Shown piece after piece: positions 28,119-38,867 of a DNA stretch of 64,000 bases; positions within the stretch are counted from its first letter, which is position 1; each line of letters begins with the position of its first letter. The notes below the pieces were generated by a model. That model did not search any database and was not told the origin of the DNA. It saw only the letters and a program-made list of their open reading frames with translations. The translations under genes and the position numbers were made by a program. This DNA is from Psychrobacter sp. GP33 (GTDB taxonomy: Bacteria > Pseudomonadota > Gammaproteobacteria > Pseudomonadales > Moraxellaceae): assembly GCF_014119005.1 (NCBI RefSeq), contig NZ_JACGYX010000001.1, positions 496,001 to 560,000 on the forward strand, read 5' to 3'.

Positions 28119-29096
28119 TTATTTTTTGCGTTTAACCAATTGACTGTTATCCGCTTTAACCACTAAAGTTTTGGCAAGTTTATCATGCCAGCCAATATTT
28201 TCAGGGCTTTTGTATGCGGCATAATAATGCATTGCAATCACTACAAAACCTAAAAAGCTAGTAAAGGAAAATAGCAAATTATAAATGATAAACAGCAGTA
28301 GGGTACGCATGCCGACCAATTTAATAAACGATGGCAAGCGGTGCGTGGTTTGATCAACCACACGAATACCGGTTAATAGCTTACCAAGCGACTGACCACG
28401 TAGCATAATAAATAGCAGCTGTAAGGTAAAGAGCCCAAAAACCATCACTTGTGACATCATTAAGGTGGCGCTTGGAATATTCTCCATTAGGGTCATGGAG
28501 TATTGATAAGCGGCGTCTATATTTTGGATATCTTGAAATTTAGTATAGTCAATATCCATTTTGGTTAATGCCATCACCAATGGAACGATAGATAGCACAT
28601 AAAGTAAGCCATTGAGCGCAGTCGCCAATAGTCGTGACATGATAGGCGCTAAGACCACATTACCAATCACTTTATCTTTGGCAGAAATGGGTGTGGTATT
28701 GGATTTGTTTAAGGATACATTGCGAGCTGGCGTTTGCTGACGGTTGCTCGTCATATCCATCTTGGCACTATCTGCTGGACGCTCTGCTTTGCCATATAAT
28801 CTATCAGTAGATACTTTATTGTCTGAACTGCTTTGACCGTTATTCGTGTCTTCTGGAAATACGGTGACATTATTAATAATGTGGTCATCGGTACTGGTGT
28901 TATTCATTGTGACAGTCGGTAGAGGACGATAGACGGTCTGATTGCCGGTTAAATCGCCAAGACGCTGCCATTGATCTAAACCGTCATGCCATACTAAGTC
29001 TTCAAGCGTCACTTCACCAGATGCCAACATAATGTTCAATTGATTGACATCATAAGGTCCGGCTTGTACATTATTTCGAGCAAGAAAAATTTGCAT
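28119..29096 (-). CDS. GYF-like (DUF4339) and RDD domain membrane protein
   Basis: A 325-aa inner-membrane protein. Residues 1-50 form a GYF_2/DUF4339 module (MQIFLARNNVQAGPYDVNQL, then VTLEDLVWHDGLDQWQRLGDL), normally a peptide-recognition domain. A polar linker (55-140) follows. The C-terminal RDD domain (about 150-315) has three or four hydrophobic helices, the conserved Arg of SRLLATALNGLLY, the GQSLGKLLTGIRVVD motif, and a late GWHDKLAKTLVV. RDD proteins are variously linked to transport; the function is unknown here. It is a single gene with a terminator downstream; ppsA upstream is in the same direction 258 nt away. Confidence 0.85.
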   Translation of the reverse strand: MQIFLARNNVQAGPYDVNQLNIMLASGEVTLEDLVWHDGLDQWQRLGDLTGNQTVYRPLPTVTMNNTSTDDHIINNVTVFPEDTNNGQSSSDNKVSTDRLYGKAERPADSAKMDMTSNRQQTPARNVSLNKSNTTPISAKDKVIGNVVLAPIMSRLLATALNGLLYVLSIVPLVMALTKMDIDYTKFQDIQNIDAAYQYSMTLMENIPSATLMMSQVMVFGLFTLQLLFIMLRGQSLGKLLTGIRVVDQTTHRLPSFIKLVGMRTLLLFIIYNLLFSFTSFLGFVVIAMHYYAAYKSPENIGWHDKLAKTLVVKADNSQLVKRKK

Positions 29097-29224
29097 AGTT
29101 GCCTACATTCATTGGGAGTTATGTCTTACAGTATTATATTAGGATACGTTTGCCATTAACAAGTGCGCTTTATTAATACATTTAGTAAAGGTGAGAGGCA
29201 CTTTTAGCATCCGCCATATACAGC

Positions 29225-29280
29225 TTAGGGTTTGTCTGGTCACTCATCAGTATAAATGATAAATGGCAGACAAACCCTAA
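29225..29280. repeat. 14-bp inverted repeat flanking 28 nt
   Basis: TTAGGGTTTGTCTG (29225-29238) and CAGACAAACCCTAA (29267-29280) are perfect inverted copies. The 28-nt centre holds a partial ATCA/TGAT pairing. It is downstream of ppsA, with no T-tract. Confidence 0.8.
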
Positions 29281-29354
29281 AATGCATGGTAATACTTATT
29301 TATTAATAATAGCTAATCGTAGCCTATTATCTGGCTAACAATGATGACACGTTA

Positions 29355-31736
29355 TTATGCCTCTTCACCTGCTAGGAAGAACCAAGTATCAAGTACAGAG
29401 TCAGGATTTAATGATACTGAGCTGATGCCTTGTTCCATTAACCAAAAAGCGAAATCTGGATGGTCAGATGGACCTTGACCACAGATGCCGATATATTTAT
29501 TAGCTTTGCGGCAAGCTTCAATCGCCATAGACAACAGTTTCTTCACTGCAAGGTCGCGCTCATCAAACAGATGCGAGATGATACCTGAGTCACGGTCAAG
29601 ACCTAGCGTTAACTGAGTCAAGTCGTTTGAACCGATTGAGAAACCATCGAAGTGTTCTAGGAACTCATCAGCAAGTAAACAGTTGGTTGGCAGCTCACAC
29701 ATCATGATAACGCGCAGACCATTTTCGCCACGTTTTAGACCATTTTTCTCAAGTAACTCAAGTACTTGTTTGGCTTCATCAACGGTACGTACGAACGGAA
29801 TCATAATTTCGACATTGGTCAAGCCCATGGTGTCACGTACGCGCTTAAGAGCTTTACACTCAAGCTCAAAGCAGTCACGGAAATTATCAGACACATAACG
29901 ACTGGCACCGCGGAAGCCAAGCATTGGGTTTTCTTCTGATGGCTCGTATAATTTACCACCAAGCAAGTTAGCGTATTCGTTTGATTTAAAATCAGACATA
30001 CGCACGATAACGGGCTGATCCATGAAGGCAACAGCTAAGGTTGAGATACCTTCAACTAATTTATCAACATAAAAGTCAACAGGTGAGGCGTAGCCAGCAA
30101 TGCGTTCATTGATAGCTTGTGCCACTTCACGTGGTAAGCTGTTCATGTTAAGTAACGCTTTTGGATGCACGCCAATCATACGGTTGATGATAAACTCAAG
30201 ACGGGCAAGACCAATACCTTCATTCGGCATTTGGGTAAATGAGAAGGCACGGTCTGGATTACCCACGTTCATCATAATCTTGAACGCCAAATCAGGCATA
30301 GATTCGATAGAGTTGGTTTGTATTTCAAAATCAATTTGGCTCTCATAAATAAAGCCAGTGTCGCCTTCCGCACAAGATACGGTGACGTCTTGACCATCAA
30401 CCAGTAATTCGGTGGCGTTACCACAACCAACGATAGCCGGTACACCAAGCTCACGCGCGATAATGGCGGCGTGACACGTACGACCACCACGGTTGGTGAT
30501 AATCGCTGCCGCACGTTTCATAACCGGTTCCCAATCTGGATCGGTCATGTCTGAAACCAAAACGTCGCCTTCTTGAACCTTATCCATCTCATTTAAGTTG
30601 CTAACGATACGTACTTTACCCGCGCCAATACGTTGACCGATTGAACGACCTTCACATAAGATTTTGGCACCTTTAGTATCGATGACATAGCGTTCCATTA
30701 CGTTGCTGTCTTGACGGCTTTTAACGGTTTCAGGACGGGCTTGCACGATAAAAATCTCGTTGCTATCGCCATCTTTTGCCCATTCGATATCCATCGCTTG
30801 ACCGTAATGCTTTTCAATGGTCACGGCTTGCTTGGCAAGATTGGTCAGCTCTTCTGTGGTTAAAGAGAACTGCATACGCTCTTGTTTTTCAACGTCAACG
30901 ACTTTAACTGATTTGGCAGTGCTGCCTTCATCGCCATAAATCATCTTCTTTTGTTTACTACCTAGGTTACGGCGAATAATCGCAGGTTTACCATTGGCAA
31001 GCAGTTGCTTTGAGATGTAGAATTCATCAGGGTTGACCGCGCCTTGCACAACCATCTCACCCAAGCCGTAGCTTGAAGTAATAAAGACCACTTGATCAAA
31101 ACCACTTTCTGTATCTAGGGTGAACATCACGCCAGCTGCGCCAGTTTCTGAACGTACCATACGTTGTACGGCAGCAGATAATGCCACGCCTTCATGTTCA
31201 AAACCTTTATGCACACGATAAGAGATCGCGCGGTCATTATATAAAGAAGCAAATACTTCTTTAATAGCAATAAGAACGTTATCAATACCGCGAATATTTA
31301 GATACGTTTCTTGCTGACCAGCAAATGACGCATCTGGTAAATCTTCCGCAGTGGCAGAAGAGCGTACGGCAACCGCAATCTCTTGACCATCGCTCATTTC
31401 TGCAAATGAATCACGAACGGCTTGCTCTAGATCTTTTGGTAATTCTTGTTCAACAATCCAGTTACGGATTTTTTTACCAGTCGCGGCAAGTTTAACAACG
31501 TCATCAACGTCAAGCGCTTTTAGCTCACTGTTAATTTTGTCAAGTAAGCCTGTTTCGTTTAAAAAACGATAAAAAGCATTTGAAGTTGTGGCAAAGCCGC
31601 CTGGAACACTAACGCCCAAATCAGATAAGTGGCTGATCATTTCACCAAGTGAAGCATTCTTGCCACCGACCATTTCGATGTCGTCTTTTCCTAACTGATC
31701 AAGATTGATTACAAGTGCTGTAGATTCCGCTGCCAT
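29355..31736 (-). CDS. ppsA: Phosphoenolpyruvate synthase
   Basis: Converts pyruvate, ATP and water to PEP, AMP and phosphate for gluconeogenesis. The 793-aa protein has the N-terminal ATP-grasp domain ([40 protein letters not shown]), the swivelling domain with the phospho-His in [18 protein letters not shown] (about residue 420), and the C-terminal PEP-binding barrel ([47 protein letters not shown]). Length equals E. coli PpsA (792). GGAG is 6 nt before the ATG. It is divergent from its regulator ppsR. Confidence 0.97.
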   Translation of the reverse strand: MAAESTALVINLDQLGKDDIEMVGGKNASLGEMISHLSDLGVSVPGGFATTSNAFYRFLNETGLLDKINSELKALDVDDVVKLAATGKKIRNWIVEQELPKDLEQAVRDSFAEMSDGQEIAVAVRSSATAEDLPDASFAGQQETYLNIRGIDNVLIAIKEVFASLYNDRAISYRVHKGFEHEGVALSAAVQRMVRSETGAAGVMFTLDTESGFDQVVFITSSYGLGEMVVQGAVNPDEFYISKQLLANGKPAIIRRNLGSKQKKMIYGDEGSTAKSVKVVDVEKQERMQFSLTTEELTNLAKQAVTIEKHYGQAMDIEWAKDGDSNEIFIVQARPETVKSRQDSNVMERYVIDTKGAKILCEGRSIGQRIGAGKVRIVSNLNEMDKVQEGDVLVSDMTDPDWEPVMKRAAAIITNRGGRTCHAAIIARELGVPAIVGCGNATELLVDGQDVTVSCAEGDTGFIYESQIDFEIQTNSIESMPDLAFKIMMNVGNPDRAFSFTQMPNEGIGLARLEFIINRMIGVHPKALLNMNSLPREVAQAINERIAGYASPVDFYVDKLVEGISTLAVAFMDQPVIVRMSDFKSNEYANLLGGKLYEPSEENPMLGFRGASRYVSDNFRDCFELECKALKRVRDTMGLTNVEIMIPFVRTVDEAKQVLELLEKNGLKRGENGLRVIMMCELPTNCLLADEFLEHFDGFSIGSNDLTQLTLGLDRDSGIISHLFDERDLAVKKLLSMAIEACRKANKYIGICGQGPSDHPDFAFWLMEQGISSVSLNPDSVLDTWFFLAGEEA

Positions 31737-32179
31737 GATAACTCCAGAAAATAAGGTTATTTAGTAAAGATTATAACGCTGAATTATACCCGCATATTAG
31801 GAAGATTTCGAGTGATTTAAGCAAATATTTTCTAAATAGGAGCAGTTTTTCACTTATTTATGAAAAATAATCGAGTTTTTAGTAGGATATTTTTTTCGCT
31901 GTCGAAAATATCAAGTTAGTATTCATTTTTATAGTGCTGTAAAAAACGTTATTTAATGGTTATTAAGGCGTGATAAATAGTGGTAATAGCTAGTAATGCC
32001 TACTCATAAGAATAAATGCTAGAGAAGCAGTAGTAGACAAGTCTACAATGATGACTAAAACGAAGGCTGGATAGTTATGCTAACATTGATTTCTATTGGC
32101 TGCCTATTGTGAGTATAATGTCAGTCATCCCTGCTTAATAAGTCAACCACTCAAAGGCACCCATCGAGGTTTTTCAGTT
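31737..32179. other. Divergent ppsA/ppsR regulatory region
   Basis: 443 nt of AT-rich DNA. Candidate -10 boxes are TATAAT on the minus strand at 31783-31788 (ppsA) and on the plus strand at 32114-32119 (ppsR); -35 boxes are weak. A small inverted repeat TTTTCG-CTGT-CGAAAA at 31893-31908 may be an operator. No other gene was seen. Confidence 0.4.
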
Positions 32180-33076
32180 ATGTATTCAAGCAATCCGTCT
32201 GAACAAAATAAGCCCACGATTCAAAACCACCACGCGCTAAGCTTGGACAATTCACAAACCATTCGAAGTGCATTTTTTATCTCTGATGGAACTGCGATTA
32301 CTGCAGAAACATTGGGTCGTTCTATATTAAGTCAGTTTGCCTCTGTGCCATTTGAAACTCGCGTGTTGCCTTATGTTGATACTTTAGAGCGAGCCGATGA
32401 TGCAGTTGAGCAAATTAATATTGCTTATCAGCGTGATGGGCTACTGCCATTGGTGTTTGATACTATTGTTAATCCTGAGATTCGCGAAAAGATAAATGCT
32501 GCTCGCAGTTGTAATTTAGATATGTATGAGGGTCTGATTGGGCGTATTGCTGAAGAAATAGGTGTGGAACCGGATGGTGATTCTGGACATGCGCACGATA
32601 ATGTAGACTCTGAAACCTATAAAGAGCGTATAGATGCAGTCCATTTTGCGCTCGATAACGATGATGGTGCTCGCACCCGTCATTATCATGCAGCCGATAT
32701 TATTTTGATTGGTGTATCGCGTTCAGGTAAAACGCCGACATCGTTATATCTAGCCCTACAATTTGGTATCCGCGCCGCGAACTACCCGCTGACTGAAGAT
32801 GATTTATACGATAATCAGTTGCCAAAAGCGTTGCGTGAGCATAAAGATAAACTGTTTGGGCTAATTATTGATACCGATCGCTTAGTGAAAATACGACAAG
32901 AACGCCGCGCCGGTAGCCGTTATTCAAGTTATCAGCAGTGCCAGCAAGAGCAGCGTGCGATACAAGGCATCTATACCTCACAAGGTATTCCAAGTCTTGA
33001 TGTGTCCGAGATGTCCGTTGAAGAGATTGCCACTCGTATTTTGCAGATGACCGGACTAAAGCGCCGCATTGGTTAA
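32180..33076 (+). CDS. ppsR: PEP synthase regulatory kinase/pyrophosphorylase
   Basis: A bifunctional DUF299 protein that inactivates PpsA by ADP-dependent phosphorylation of a threonine and reactivates it by Pi-dependent removal. The 298-aa protein begins its domain at FFISDGTAITAETLGRSILS and has the P-loop GVSRSGKTPTSLYLA and the late RRAGSRYSSYQQC segment. I start at ATG 32180 (GAGGT 10 nt upstream); the longer frame begins with TTG at 32096. It is divergent from ppsA, which supports the pairing. Confidence 0.95.
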   Translation: MYSSNPSEQNKPTIQNHHALSLDNSQTIRSAFFISDGTAITAETLGRSILSQFASVPFETRVLPYVDTLERADDAVEQINIAYQRDGLLPLVFDTIVNPEIREKINAARSCNLDMYEGLIGRIAEEIGVEPDGDSGHAHDNVDSETYKERIDAVHFALDNDDGARTRHYHAADIILIGVSRSGKTPTSLYLALQFGIRAANYPLTEDDLYDNQLPKALREHKDKLFGLIIDTDRLVKIRQERRAGSRYSSYQQCQQEQRAIQGIYTSQGIPSLDVSEMSVEEIATRILQMTGLKRRIG

Positions 33077-33220
33077 CTTTATAAGCATCACATAGTATTA
33101 CCACCCTCTATTATTAGGCTTGGCTGATAAGCCATTAAAATTTACTATAGCTTATTTTATAGTATGGAACGATTATCTATCTATTAACCCGCTGAAAAAT
33201 CATAAAGTAAAGAGGATACA

Positions 33221-34870
33221 ATGGGAAGAAAACGTAAAGGCGATACCACTAATGATACAGGTAGCAAAATGACTACAGAAGTCTCCAATAAAGACAGTGG
33301 TAGTGCGCCAGTGACACTACCTGAAGTGACTACTCCTGCAACTAAAGATGAGCGCATTGAGCAAACACATGAGCAAGTGAATGATGACATCATGCATCAC
33401 CCACAATTGGTAAATCCGCTGGATGATATCCGTATTGATGTAAAATCCGGCTTTACCAAAGACTCACAGCGCCTCAAAGGCGACAAGCATGAGTTTGAAT
33501 ATGACGCGGTCGTATTGGGCGCAGGTCCTGCGGGTGAAGCTGCCGCCATGAAGCTTGCCAAATCAGGTAAGAAAGTAGTGGTCATTGACCCGCGTGAGCA
33601 AGTAGGAGGTAACTGTACCCACGTTGGCACTATCCCTAGTAAAGCGCTACGCCAATCGGTCTTTAATCTGATTAACTTTCGCCGTGATCAGATGTTCACC
33701 AAAGCGATGGACTATCATCAAGTGCCGCTGAATATCGTGTTAGCCAAAGCTCGCAAAGTAATTCTTCAACAGGTTCAAACGCATACCCGATTTTATGAGC
33801 GCAACCAAATCGAAGTGATTCATGGTTGGGCAAATTTTATCGATAAAAACACGATACGTATCGAGATTGATGAAAATACTTTTGAAACCATTACCTTTAA
33901 TAAGGCAATCATTACTGTCGGTAGCCGTCCATATCGCCCTGATATCTTAGACTTTGATCATCCACGCGTGTTTGATTCTGATAAAATTCTACAGATGGAT
34001 TATGTGGTTAAGAAAATCATTATTTATGGCGCGGGCGTGATTGGCTGTGAATATGCTTCTATCTTTACTGGTCTTGGCTATAAAGTGGATTTGATTAATA
34101 ACCAAAACCAGCTGTTAAGCTATCTTGATAGTGAAATCAGTGATGCCATTGCCCATGACTTCCGTCAATTCGGCGTGGTTATCCGCAGCAATGAAGAGAT
34201 CGACCATTTAGAGACGCATGATGACTGTGTGATTTTGCATTTAAAAAGTGGTAAAAGAATTAAATCCGATGCGATTTTATGGTCAAATGGACGCTCGGGT
34301 AATACTGAAGGCTTAAATTTAGAAAGTTTGGGTCTAAAAGCCAATAGCCGTGGTCAGCTGAAAGTTGATGATACTTACTGTACCGAAGTTGAAAATATCT
34401 ATGCCGCGGGCGACGTTATCGGTTGGCCATCATTGGCATCCGCTGCTTATGACCAAGGTCGCTGTGCTGCCGCCTTTATGGTTGGTGATCTTGACGCCGA
34501 GCCAGTATCAAGCGTTCCAACCGGCATTTATACTATTCCTGAAATTTCATGTATCGGTAAAACCGAGCAAGAATTAACGGATGCTAAAGTACCTTATGAA
34601 GTAGGTCAGGCATTCTTTAAACACTTGGCGCGTGCGCAAATTATTGGCGAGCGTTCAGGTGTTCTAAAAATCTTATTTCACCGTGAGACGTTAGAGATTT
34701 TAGGGATTCATTGCTACGGTAATCATGCCTCTGAGATTATTCATATTGGGCAAGCAGTGATGAAATGTAACGCCACACTTGAATACTTTGTTAATACGAC
34801 CTTTAACTATCCAACGATGGCAGAAGCCTATCGCGTTGCAGCATTGAATGGTTTGAACCGTATATTTTAA
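33221..34870 (+). CDS. sthA: Soluble pyridine nucleotide transhydrogenase (Si-specific)
   Basis: A FAD flavoprotein that interconverts NADPH and NADH. From about residue 95 it matches E. coli SthA nearly end to end: [33 protein letters not shown] (only one Cys of the disulfide pair of related dehydrogenases, as in SthA), [35 protein letters not shown], and [23 protein letters not shown]. The protein is 549 aa against 466 because of a ~95-residue hydrophilic N-terminus. The ATG at 33221 has AGAGGA 6 nt upstream, so the extension is probably translated. A terminator follows at 34897. Confidence 0.95.
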   Translation: MGRKRKGDTTNDTGSKMTTEVSNKDSGSAPVTLPEVTTPATKDERIEQTHEQVNDDIMHHPQLVNPLDDIRIDVKSGFTKDSQRLKGDKHEFEYDAVVLGAGPAGEAAAMKLAKSGKKVVVIDPREQVGGNCTHVGTIPSKALRQSVFNLINFRRDQMFTKAMDYHQVPLNIVLAKARKVILQQVQTHTRFYERNQIEVIHGWANFIDKNTIRIEIDENTFETITFNKAIITVGSRPYRPDILDFDHPRVFDSDKILQMDYVVKKIIIYGAGVIGCEYASIFTGLGYKVDLINNQNQLLSYLDSEISDAIAHDFRQFGVVIRSNEEIDHLETHDDCVILHLKSGKRIKSDAILWSNGRSGNTEGLNLESLGLKANSRGQLKVDDTYCTEVENIYAAGDVIGWPSLASAAYDQGRCAAAFMVGDLDAEPVSSVPTGIYTIPEISCIGKTEQELTDAKVPYEVGQAFFKHLARAQIIGERSGVLKILFHRETLEILGIHCYGNHASEIIHIGQAVMKCNATLEYFVNTTFNYPTMAEAYRVAALNGLNRIF

Positions 34871-34896
34871 AGGTTGCAAGTATTAAAGTGAGTCAA

Positions 34897-34932
34897 TAAA
34901 AAAGCGTCTGTTACGGTACAGGCGCTTTTTTT
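34897..34932. terminator. Bidirectional terminator, sthA / exporter operon
   Basis: AAAAAAGCGTCTGT pairs with ACAGGCGCTTTTTT (one G:T) around a short loop, between convergent transcripts. Confidence 0.85.
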
Positions 34933-34943
34933 TATGCATTTTT

Positions 34944-34983
34944 TAATAAGTTAAGATAAGTTGTTTTATCTTAATGCTTATTA
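34944..34983. repeat. Hairpin overlapping the distal permease stop codon
   Basis: TAATAAG plus TTAAGATAA (34944-34959) pair with TTATCTTAA plus CTTATTA (34966-34983), with a 2-nt bulge. The outer arm includes the stop codon at 34981-34983. It lies just before the terminator at 34897-34932. Confidence 0.65.
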
Positions 34984-36180
34984 AAGTTTTTTAATTTCAG
35001 CAGTCACGTTATTAATGTGGCGAGCATCTTGCATGCGCCAACGAAATAACAGCAAGAGCATAAAGTAAAACAACCACAATGCGGCAAGCGCGTAAAGTCC
35101 AGTTGCCACTTGCGCAATACTGGCACCCATTTGATTCAGCTGCACAGAAGTGTTTAGTCCTGGCGTTGTCGGTACCAGCCAGCGTATTACTTTTAAAGCT
35201 TCTGGTAACTGGTTGGCAGGCCACGGATAGCCACTTAAGAAAAATATCGGTAACGAGCTGAAGATTAATATCTGCAAGCTGCGTTCGCGCTGCCTAAACC
35301 ATAATCCAAGGACACAGCCAAGGGTCGCTACTGTTGGGCAGAATAATAACAAAAATAGTAAGCTACCAAGCATGTTGTGTCCGCGTGGATAGTTATGCAG
35401 CTCAAACATCCACCCGTAATAAAAGCAGCCAACCAAAAAGCTGAGCAGGCTTAACGCCATAATACGCCCAAGCCAGCCACTAATACTGGTCGCATGACGG
35501 CGCTCTTCATACCACGTACCAATGAGCATTGCCGTCGCCATTAATAGTGTTTGTTGCAAAATAAGGATAGCAACCGCTGGCACGACATAAGCGCCATAGC
35601 CTTGGGTTTGATTGTATAGCGGAATGATTTGTAATGGCACGGCTTGGGTATTTTTTGCAGCCGTAGGCGAATATGCCCCTTGTGCCACGTTTTTCTTTAC
35701 CTCAATGCCTGCTGACACGGTACTGACCGCCTGCAAAAACCCCAGTTGCACGTTTCTATTTAAAATAAAGTAACCGCCATTGCCTAGCACGCTAACACTG
35801 GCTGCTTTTCCTGATAATACTTTTTCCTCAATCCCAATCGGGATAATCATATAGCCAGCAATGTTGCCCGACCAAATTGCCATTTTTGCTGCTTGCTCAT
35901 TACTAAAGGGTTCGACATCAATTTGTGGACTGGCGCTCGCATAACGGACAATCGTACGTGATAGCACGCTATTATCATGGTCAATAATGCCAACGGGCAC
36001 ATGATTGACCACTTCTGCTGAGTAGGGCCACGGATAAAAGAAGCCATATATAATAGGTGCAATAATGAGCATCAATAGCACGCCTTTATCTACAAAGATA
36101 TCTTTAAGCGTTTGTATAAAACTGGCAAAAAAAGTCTGCGCTGAGAGGTTATGTTGTGGGGCAAGATTTGATTTTGACAT
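34981..36180 (-). CDS. ABC-2 type permease, distal copy
   Basis: A 399-aa inner-membrane protein of the YhhJ/YbhR ABC-2 family: an N-terminal helix (IFVDKGVLLMLIIAPIIYGFF), a large periplasmic domain (about 50-180) with VGIIDHDNSVLSRTIVRY, then five or so C-terminal helices. Its ATG at 36180 overlaps the last base of the preceding stop (TAATG), indicating translational coupling; the frame can be read from 36195 but that start lacks support. It is the last gene of the tolC-hlyD-permease-permease operon. No ATPase gene is adjacent, although the family normally needs one. Confidence 0.85.
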   Translation of the reverse strand: MSKSNLAPQHNLSAQTFFASFIQTLKDIFVDKGVLLMLIIAPIIYGFFYPWPYSAEVVNHVPVGIIDHDNSVLSRTIVRYASASPQIDVEPFSNEQAAKMAIWSGNIAGYMIIPIGIEEKVLSGKAASVSVLGNGGYFILNRNVQLGFLQAVSTVSAGIEVKKNVAQGAYSPTAAKNTQAVPLQIIPLYNQTQGYGAYVVPAVAILILQQTLLMATAMLIGTWYEERRHATSISGWLGRIMALSLLSFLVGCFYYGWMFELHNYPRGHNMLGSLLFLLLFCPTVATLGCVLGLWFRQRERSLQILIFSSLPIFFLSGYPWPANQLPEALKVIRWLVPTTPGLNTSVQLNQMGASIAQVATGLYALAALWLFYFMLLLLFRWRMQDARHINNVTAEIKKL

Positions 36181-37469
36181 TAGCGAGCGCCCCAACGTTC
36201 AGGATGCGCCAAAGCGCGTTTGGTCAATAAAGTGGTTAAGCTCATTGCCACAATAGTTGCCAATACCAAGCCATAAACGATTGGCACTGAGATGGCAGCT
36301 GGCGCTTGCATTTGTAATTGAGCAATATGCAACTTTAAATAATGGGTAAGGGGTAGCGCATCCGACCAATGCTGAGCGCTGTCACTAATTGCGATATAAG
36401 GAAAGGTGACCCCAGCGAAGGCATAAGAGGGCGCCGAGATAAACCCCGTTGCGGACAAGCCTGTGCGTAAAGAGAACGAGCCAAGGGTAAAGATTGCTCC
36501 CAGCCAAAAGGAAAGTGCCATCAATAATAATAAACCGCAATATGTGATCATCAGCGAGTCGGCAGCAACCGCTTGCTGTCGAGTAGCAAGCCATAACGCC
36601 AACGCTGCCCAAATACTATAAGCCAACATTGGCCAAACGTATTTACCTAATAGACCAGCTAATAAAACGGTCAGATATACTGTTTTCGGTGTTGATAATA
36701 GAGGTTGTGAAACGTTATCGGCTGTGTTTAGCGAATTATTATCAAAACTATTACTATTTTCTACCGTTAAATCAGGATGACCGCGCGCAATAAAATGATA
36801 CCAGCGACCCAGCTGCTTATCACGTAGCTCGCGCCCGATGGTAGTCGCACCAATCACCATAGCTAATATATGCAATAACGCTGGAATTACTGTCGACGCT
36901 AAAAACTGCTGATAGTTAGTTGCCGCATTAAACAAGCTGATGCGCTGAATACCAATCGGTGAGTAGGCGATTGTTGCTTGCGACGGTGCCATGCCTTGCT
37001 TAACCAAGCGTTTTATTTCAACGCCCGCAGATAAAGTACCAGCAACGGATTGCACACTTTTTTGGATAATCCCTGAATGCGTGCCGTATTGAGCATTGAC
37101 CTGTAATATTAAAGGCGCAGGTTTACTGGATAAAATATTGCGCTCAAAGTCTTCAGGAATAATAACCAGCGCATAAATATCGCGCTGTAATATCGCTGCT
37201 TTGGCAGTGGCTGGCGAGTGATAAAATTGCTGAATAGTAATATCAGGGCTGGCTTCTAGATAGCGCGCGACTGTATTGGAGATAGGGCTGTTGTCTTGGT
37301 CAATCACGCCAATAGGTAAATCAGTGATTTGAGTTTGGGAAAAAATCCACCAAACCATTAATACTGTTACGAGTGGTAGCCACACCACCATGGTCAAGTC
37401 CCATGGATTTTTGGCTAAAAACCGCCACTCATAAGCGCTGCTGCGACTAAAAGCCCGAATAAGGCGCAT
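36180..37469 (-). CDS. ABC-2 type permease, proximal copy
   Basis: A 429-aa paralogue of the next gene with the same layout: an N-terminal helix (LTMVVWLPLVTVLMVWWIF), a periplasmic domain (about 45-190, with IGVIDQDNSPISNTVARYLEASPDI), and C-terminal helices from about 195. The two permeases share the IGVIDxDNSxxSxTxxRYxxASP motif and would form a heterodimer. About 35 extra polar residues (Asn/Ser-rich, about 235-270) follow the first C-terminal helix. It begins 3 nt after hlyD, with its ribosome site AAAGGG inside the hlyD end. Confidence 0.85.
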   Translation of the reverse strand: MRLIRAFSRSSAYEWRFLAKNPWDLTMVVWLPLVTVLMVWWIFSQTQITDLPIGVIDQDNSPISNTVARYLEASPDITIQQFYHSPATAKAAILQRDIYALVIIPEDFERNILSSKPAPLILQVNAQYGTHSGIIQKSVQSVAGTLSAGVEIKRLVKQGMAPSQATIAYSPIGIQRISLFNAATNYQQFLASTVIPALLHILAMVIGATTIGRELRDKQLGRWYHFIARGHPDLTVENSNSFDNNSLNTADNVSQPLLSTPKTVYLTVLLAGLLGKYVWPMLAYSIWAALALWLATRQQAVAADSLMITYCGLLLLMALSFWLGAIFTLGSFSLRTGLSATGFISAPSYAFAGVTFPYIAISDSAQHWSDALPLTHYLKLHIAQLQMQAPAAISVPIVYGLVLATIVAMSLTTLLTKRALAHPERWGAR

Positions 37470-37472
37470 TGC

Positions 37473-38741
37473 TTACCCTTTAACTTTATTAGATTGAGCC
37501 GTATTGGACACTTGCGGTGTGATACGCACGATGACACTCATGCCCGAGCGAATTCTAGGGTCAGGAGTGGTGGGTCGTGCTTTGATTTCAAAGGTTCGCA
37601 CATCAAAACCATCTTCACTATTCGTCGGTCGCCACGTGGCAAAATCCGATAGCGTTGATGTTGCATAAACGATAAATGATTTGGTAAAAGGCTGGTCTGG
37701 CGAGGATAGCGCCGGAATAGTGCCCGTAAATTGCTGACCGATGGCAAATTGATTTAGGTAGGTTTCAGTGACGTTAATCACAACCCACTGCTTATTTGTA
37801 TCGACTAAGGTTAAAAGTGGCACGCCTTGACCAATGACCTCACCAGCACTCACGATCACATTATCAACAATACCGGCAATAGGGCTTTTTAAGTTTGCTT
37901 CTTCTTTAGCGACCAATGCTTCATCGAGCTTGGCATCGACTTGTGCTACTTGCGCCACTGCTGCCGATTTGTCTTCGCTACGCGCCCCTTCCATCGCTAA
38001 GTCATATTGTAACCGTGCGGCTTCCGTTTGACCTTGAGTCGCTAAAGATTGGGCAAAGGCTTCATCGCGCTTTTGCCGCGCCATTAAGCCCTCTTCATAA
38101 AGGCGATTAACGCGCTCATAAGTGTTGGCTGCCAAGTCAGAAGCCGCTTTGTTAGCAAGCCATGCCGCTTTTGCTTGAGCAATCTCTTGAGGACGGGCAC
38201 CATTTTCCGCTTTATCCAACTGACTTTGTGCCATTTGCTTACCTGCACGTGCCTGATTAATCTTGGCATTAATCTCAGGTGAATCCATCTTAATCAGCTG
38301 CTGACCAATAGTTACCATATCGCCTTCGGTAACTAAAATTTGAGCAATACGCCCAGGAACTTTCGCTGCGATGGAGGTTTGTTGCATTTGCATTTGCCCT
38401 TGCAAGGTAATAACTTCGGGCTCGTTATGTTGCGTGCTTTTTAACAATCCATAACCGATAGCACTAAGAATTACGATAACCAGCAGCGCCACGATAACCT
38501 TTTTAATAACAGCAGAAGATTTGGTTTTTGATTGGCGACGCTGATAGGCAGTTATATTTGATGTATTTTCAGGCGCACCATTAGACTTAGCTTTATTATC
38601 TTGATTATGAATTTCATTTGCTTCAATCGTTTCTGATGCCATAGTATCTATAGACATGTGCTCAGCGCCTTTCCCGTCATGTTGCTCAGTAGCATCGGTA
38701 GAGTTTTGAGCGTCGTCTGCATCGTTCTTAGGGTCGTGCAT
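37473..38741 (-). CDS. HlyD-family periplasmic adaptor
   Basis: A membrane-fusion protein of 422 aa that would bridge the two permeases to the TolC-like channel. A long acidic cytoplasmic N-terminus (about 1-75) is unusual. A single membrane helix follows (about 82-103, VIVALLVIVILSAIGYGLL), then the barrel-sandwich half (VPGRIAQILVTEGDMVTIGQ), an alpha-helical hairpin (about 160-265), the second lipoyl half (ANLKSPIAGIVDNVIVSAGEVIGQG) and a beta-barrel end. It resembles YbhG/YhiI-type adaptors. It is the second gene of the operon. Confidence 0.9.
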   Translation of the reverse strand: MHDPKNDADDAQNSTDATEQHDGKGAEHMSIDTMASETIEANEIHNQDNKAKSNGAPENTSNITAYQRRQSKTKSSAVIKKVIVALLVIVILSAIGYGLLKSTQHNEPEVITLQGQMQMQQTSIAAKVPGRIAQILVTEGDMVTIGQQLIKMDSPEINAKINQARAGKQMAQSQLDKAENGARPQEIAQAKAAWLANKAASDLAANTYERVNRLYEEGLMARQKRDEAFAQSLATQGQTEAARLQYDLAMEGARSEDKSAAVAQVAQVDAKLDEALVAKEEANLKSPIAGIVDNVIVSAGEVIGQGVPLLTLVDTNKQWVVINVTETYLNQFAIGQQFTGTIPALSSPDQPFTKSFIVYATSTLSDFATWRPTNSEDGFDVRTFEIKARPTTPDPRIRSGMSVIVRITPQVSNTAQSNKVKG

Positions 38742-38867
38742 GGCTATGACATTCCTAAAGCAATAAAATCAGTGAAGAGCGAGATAATGTTTTATTTTTA
38801 ATATATAAACTATAAAGTAAGGGCAGTTATGAAAATTTGGCATTCACTCCCTTACCGTCTTAAAAAG

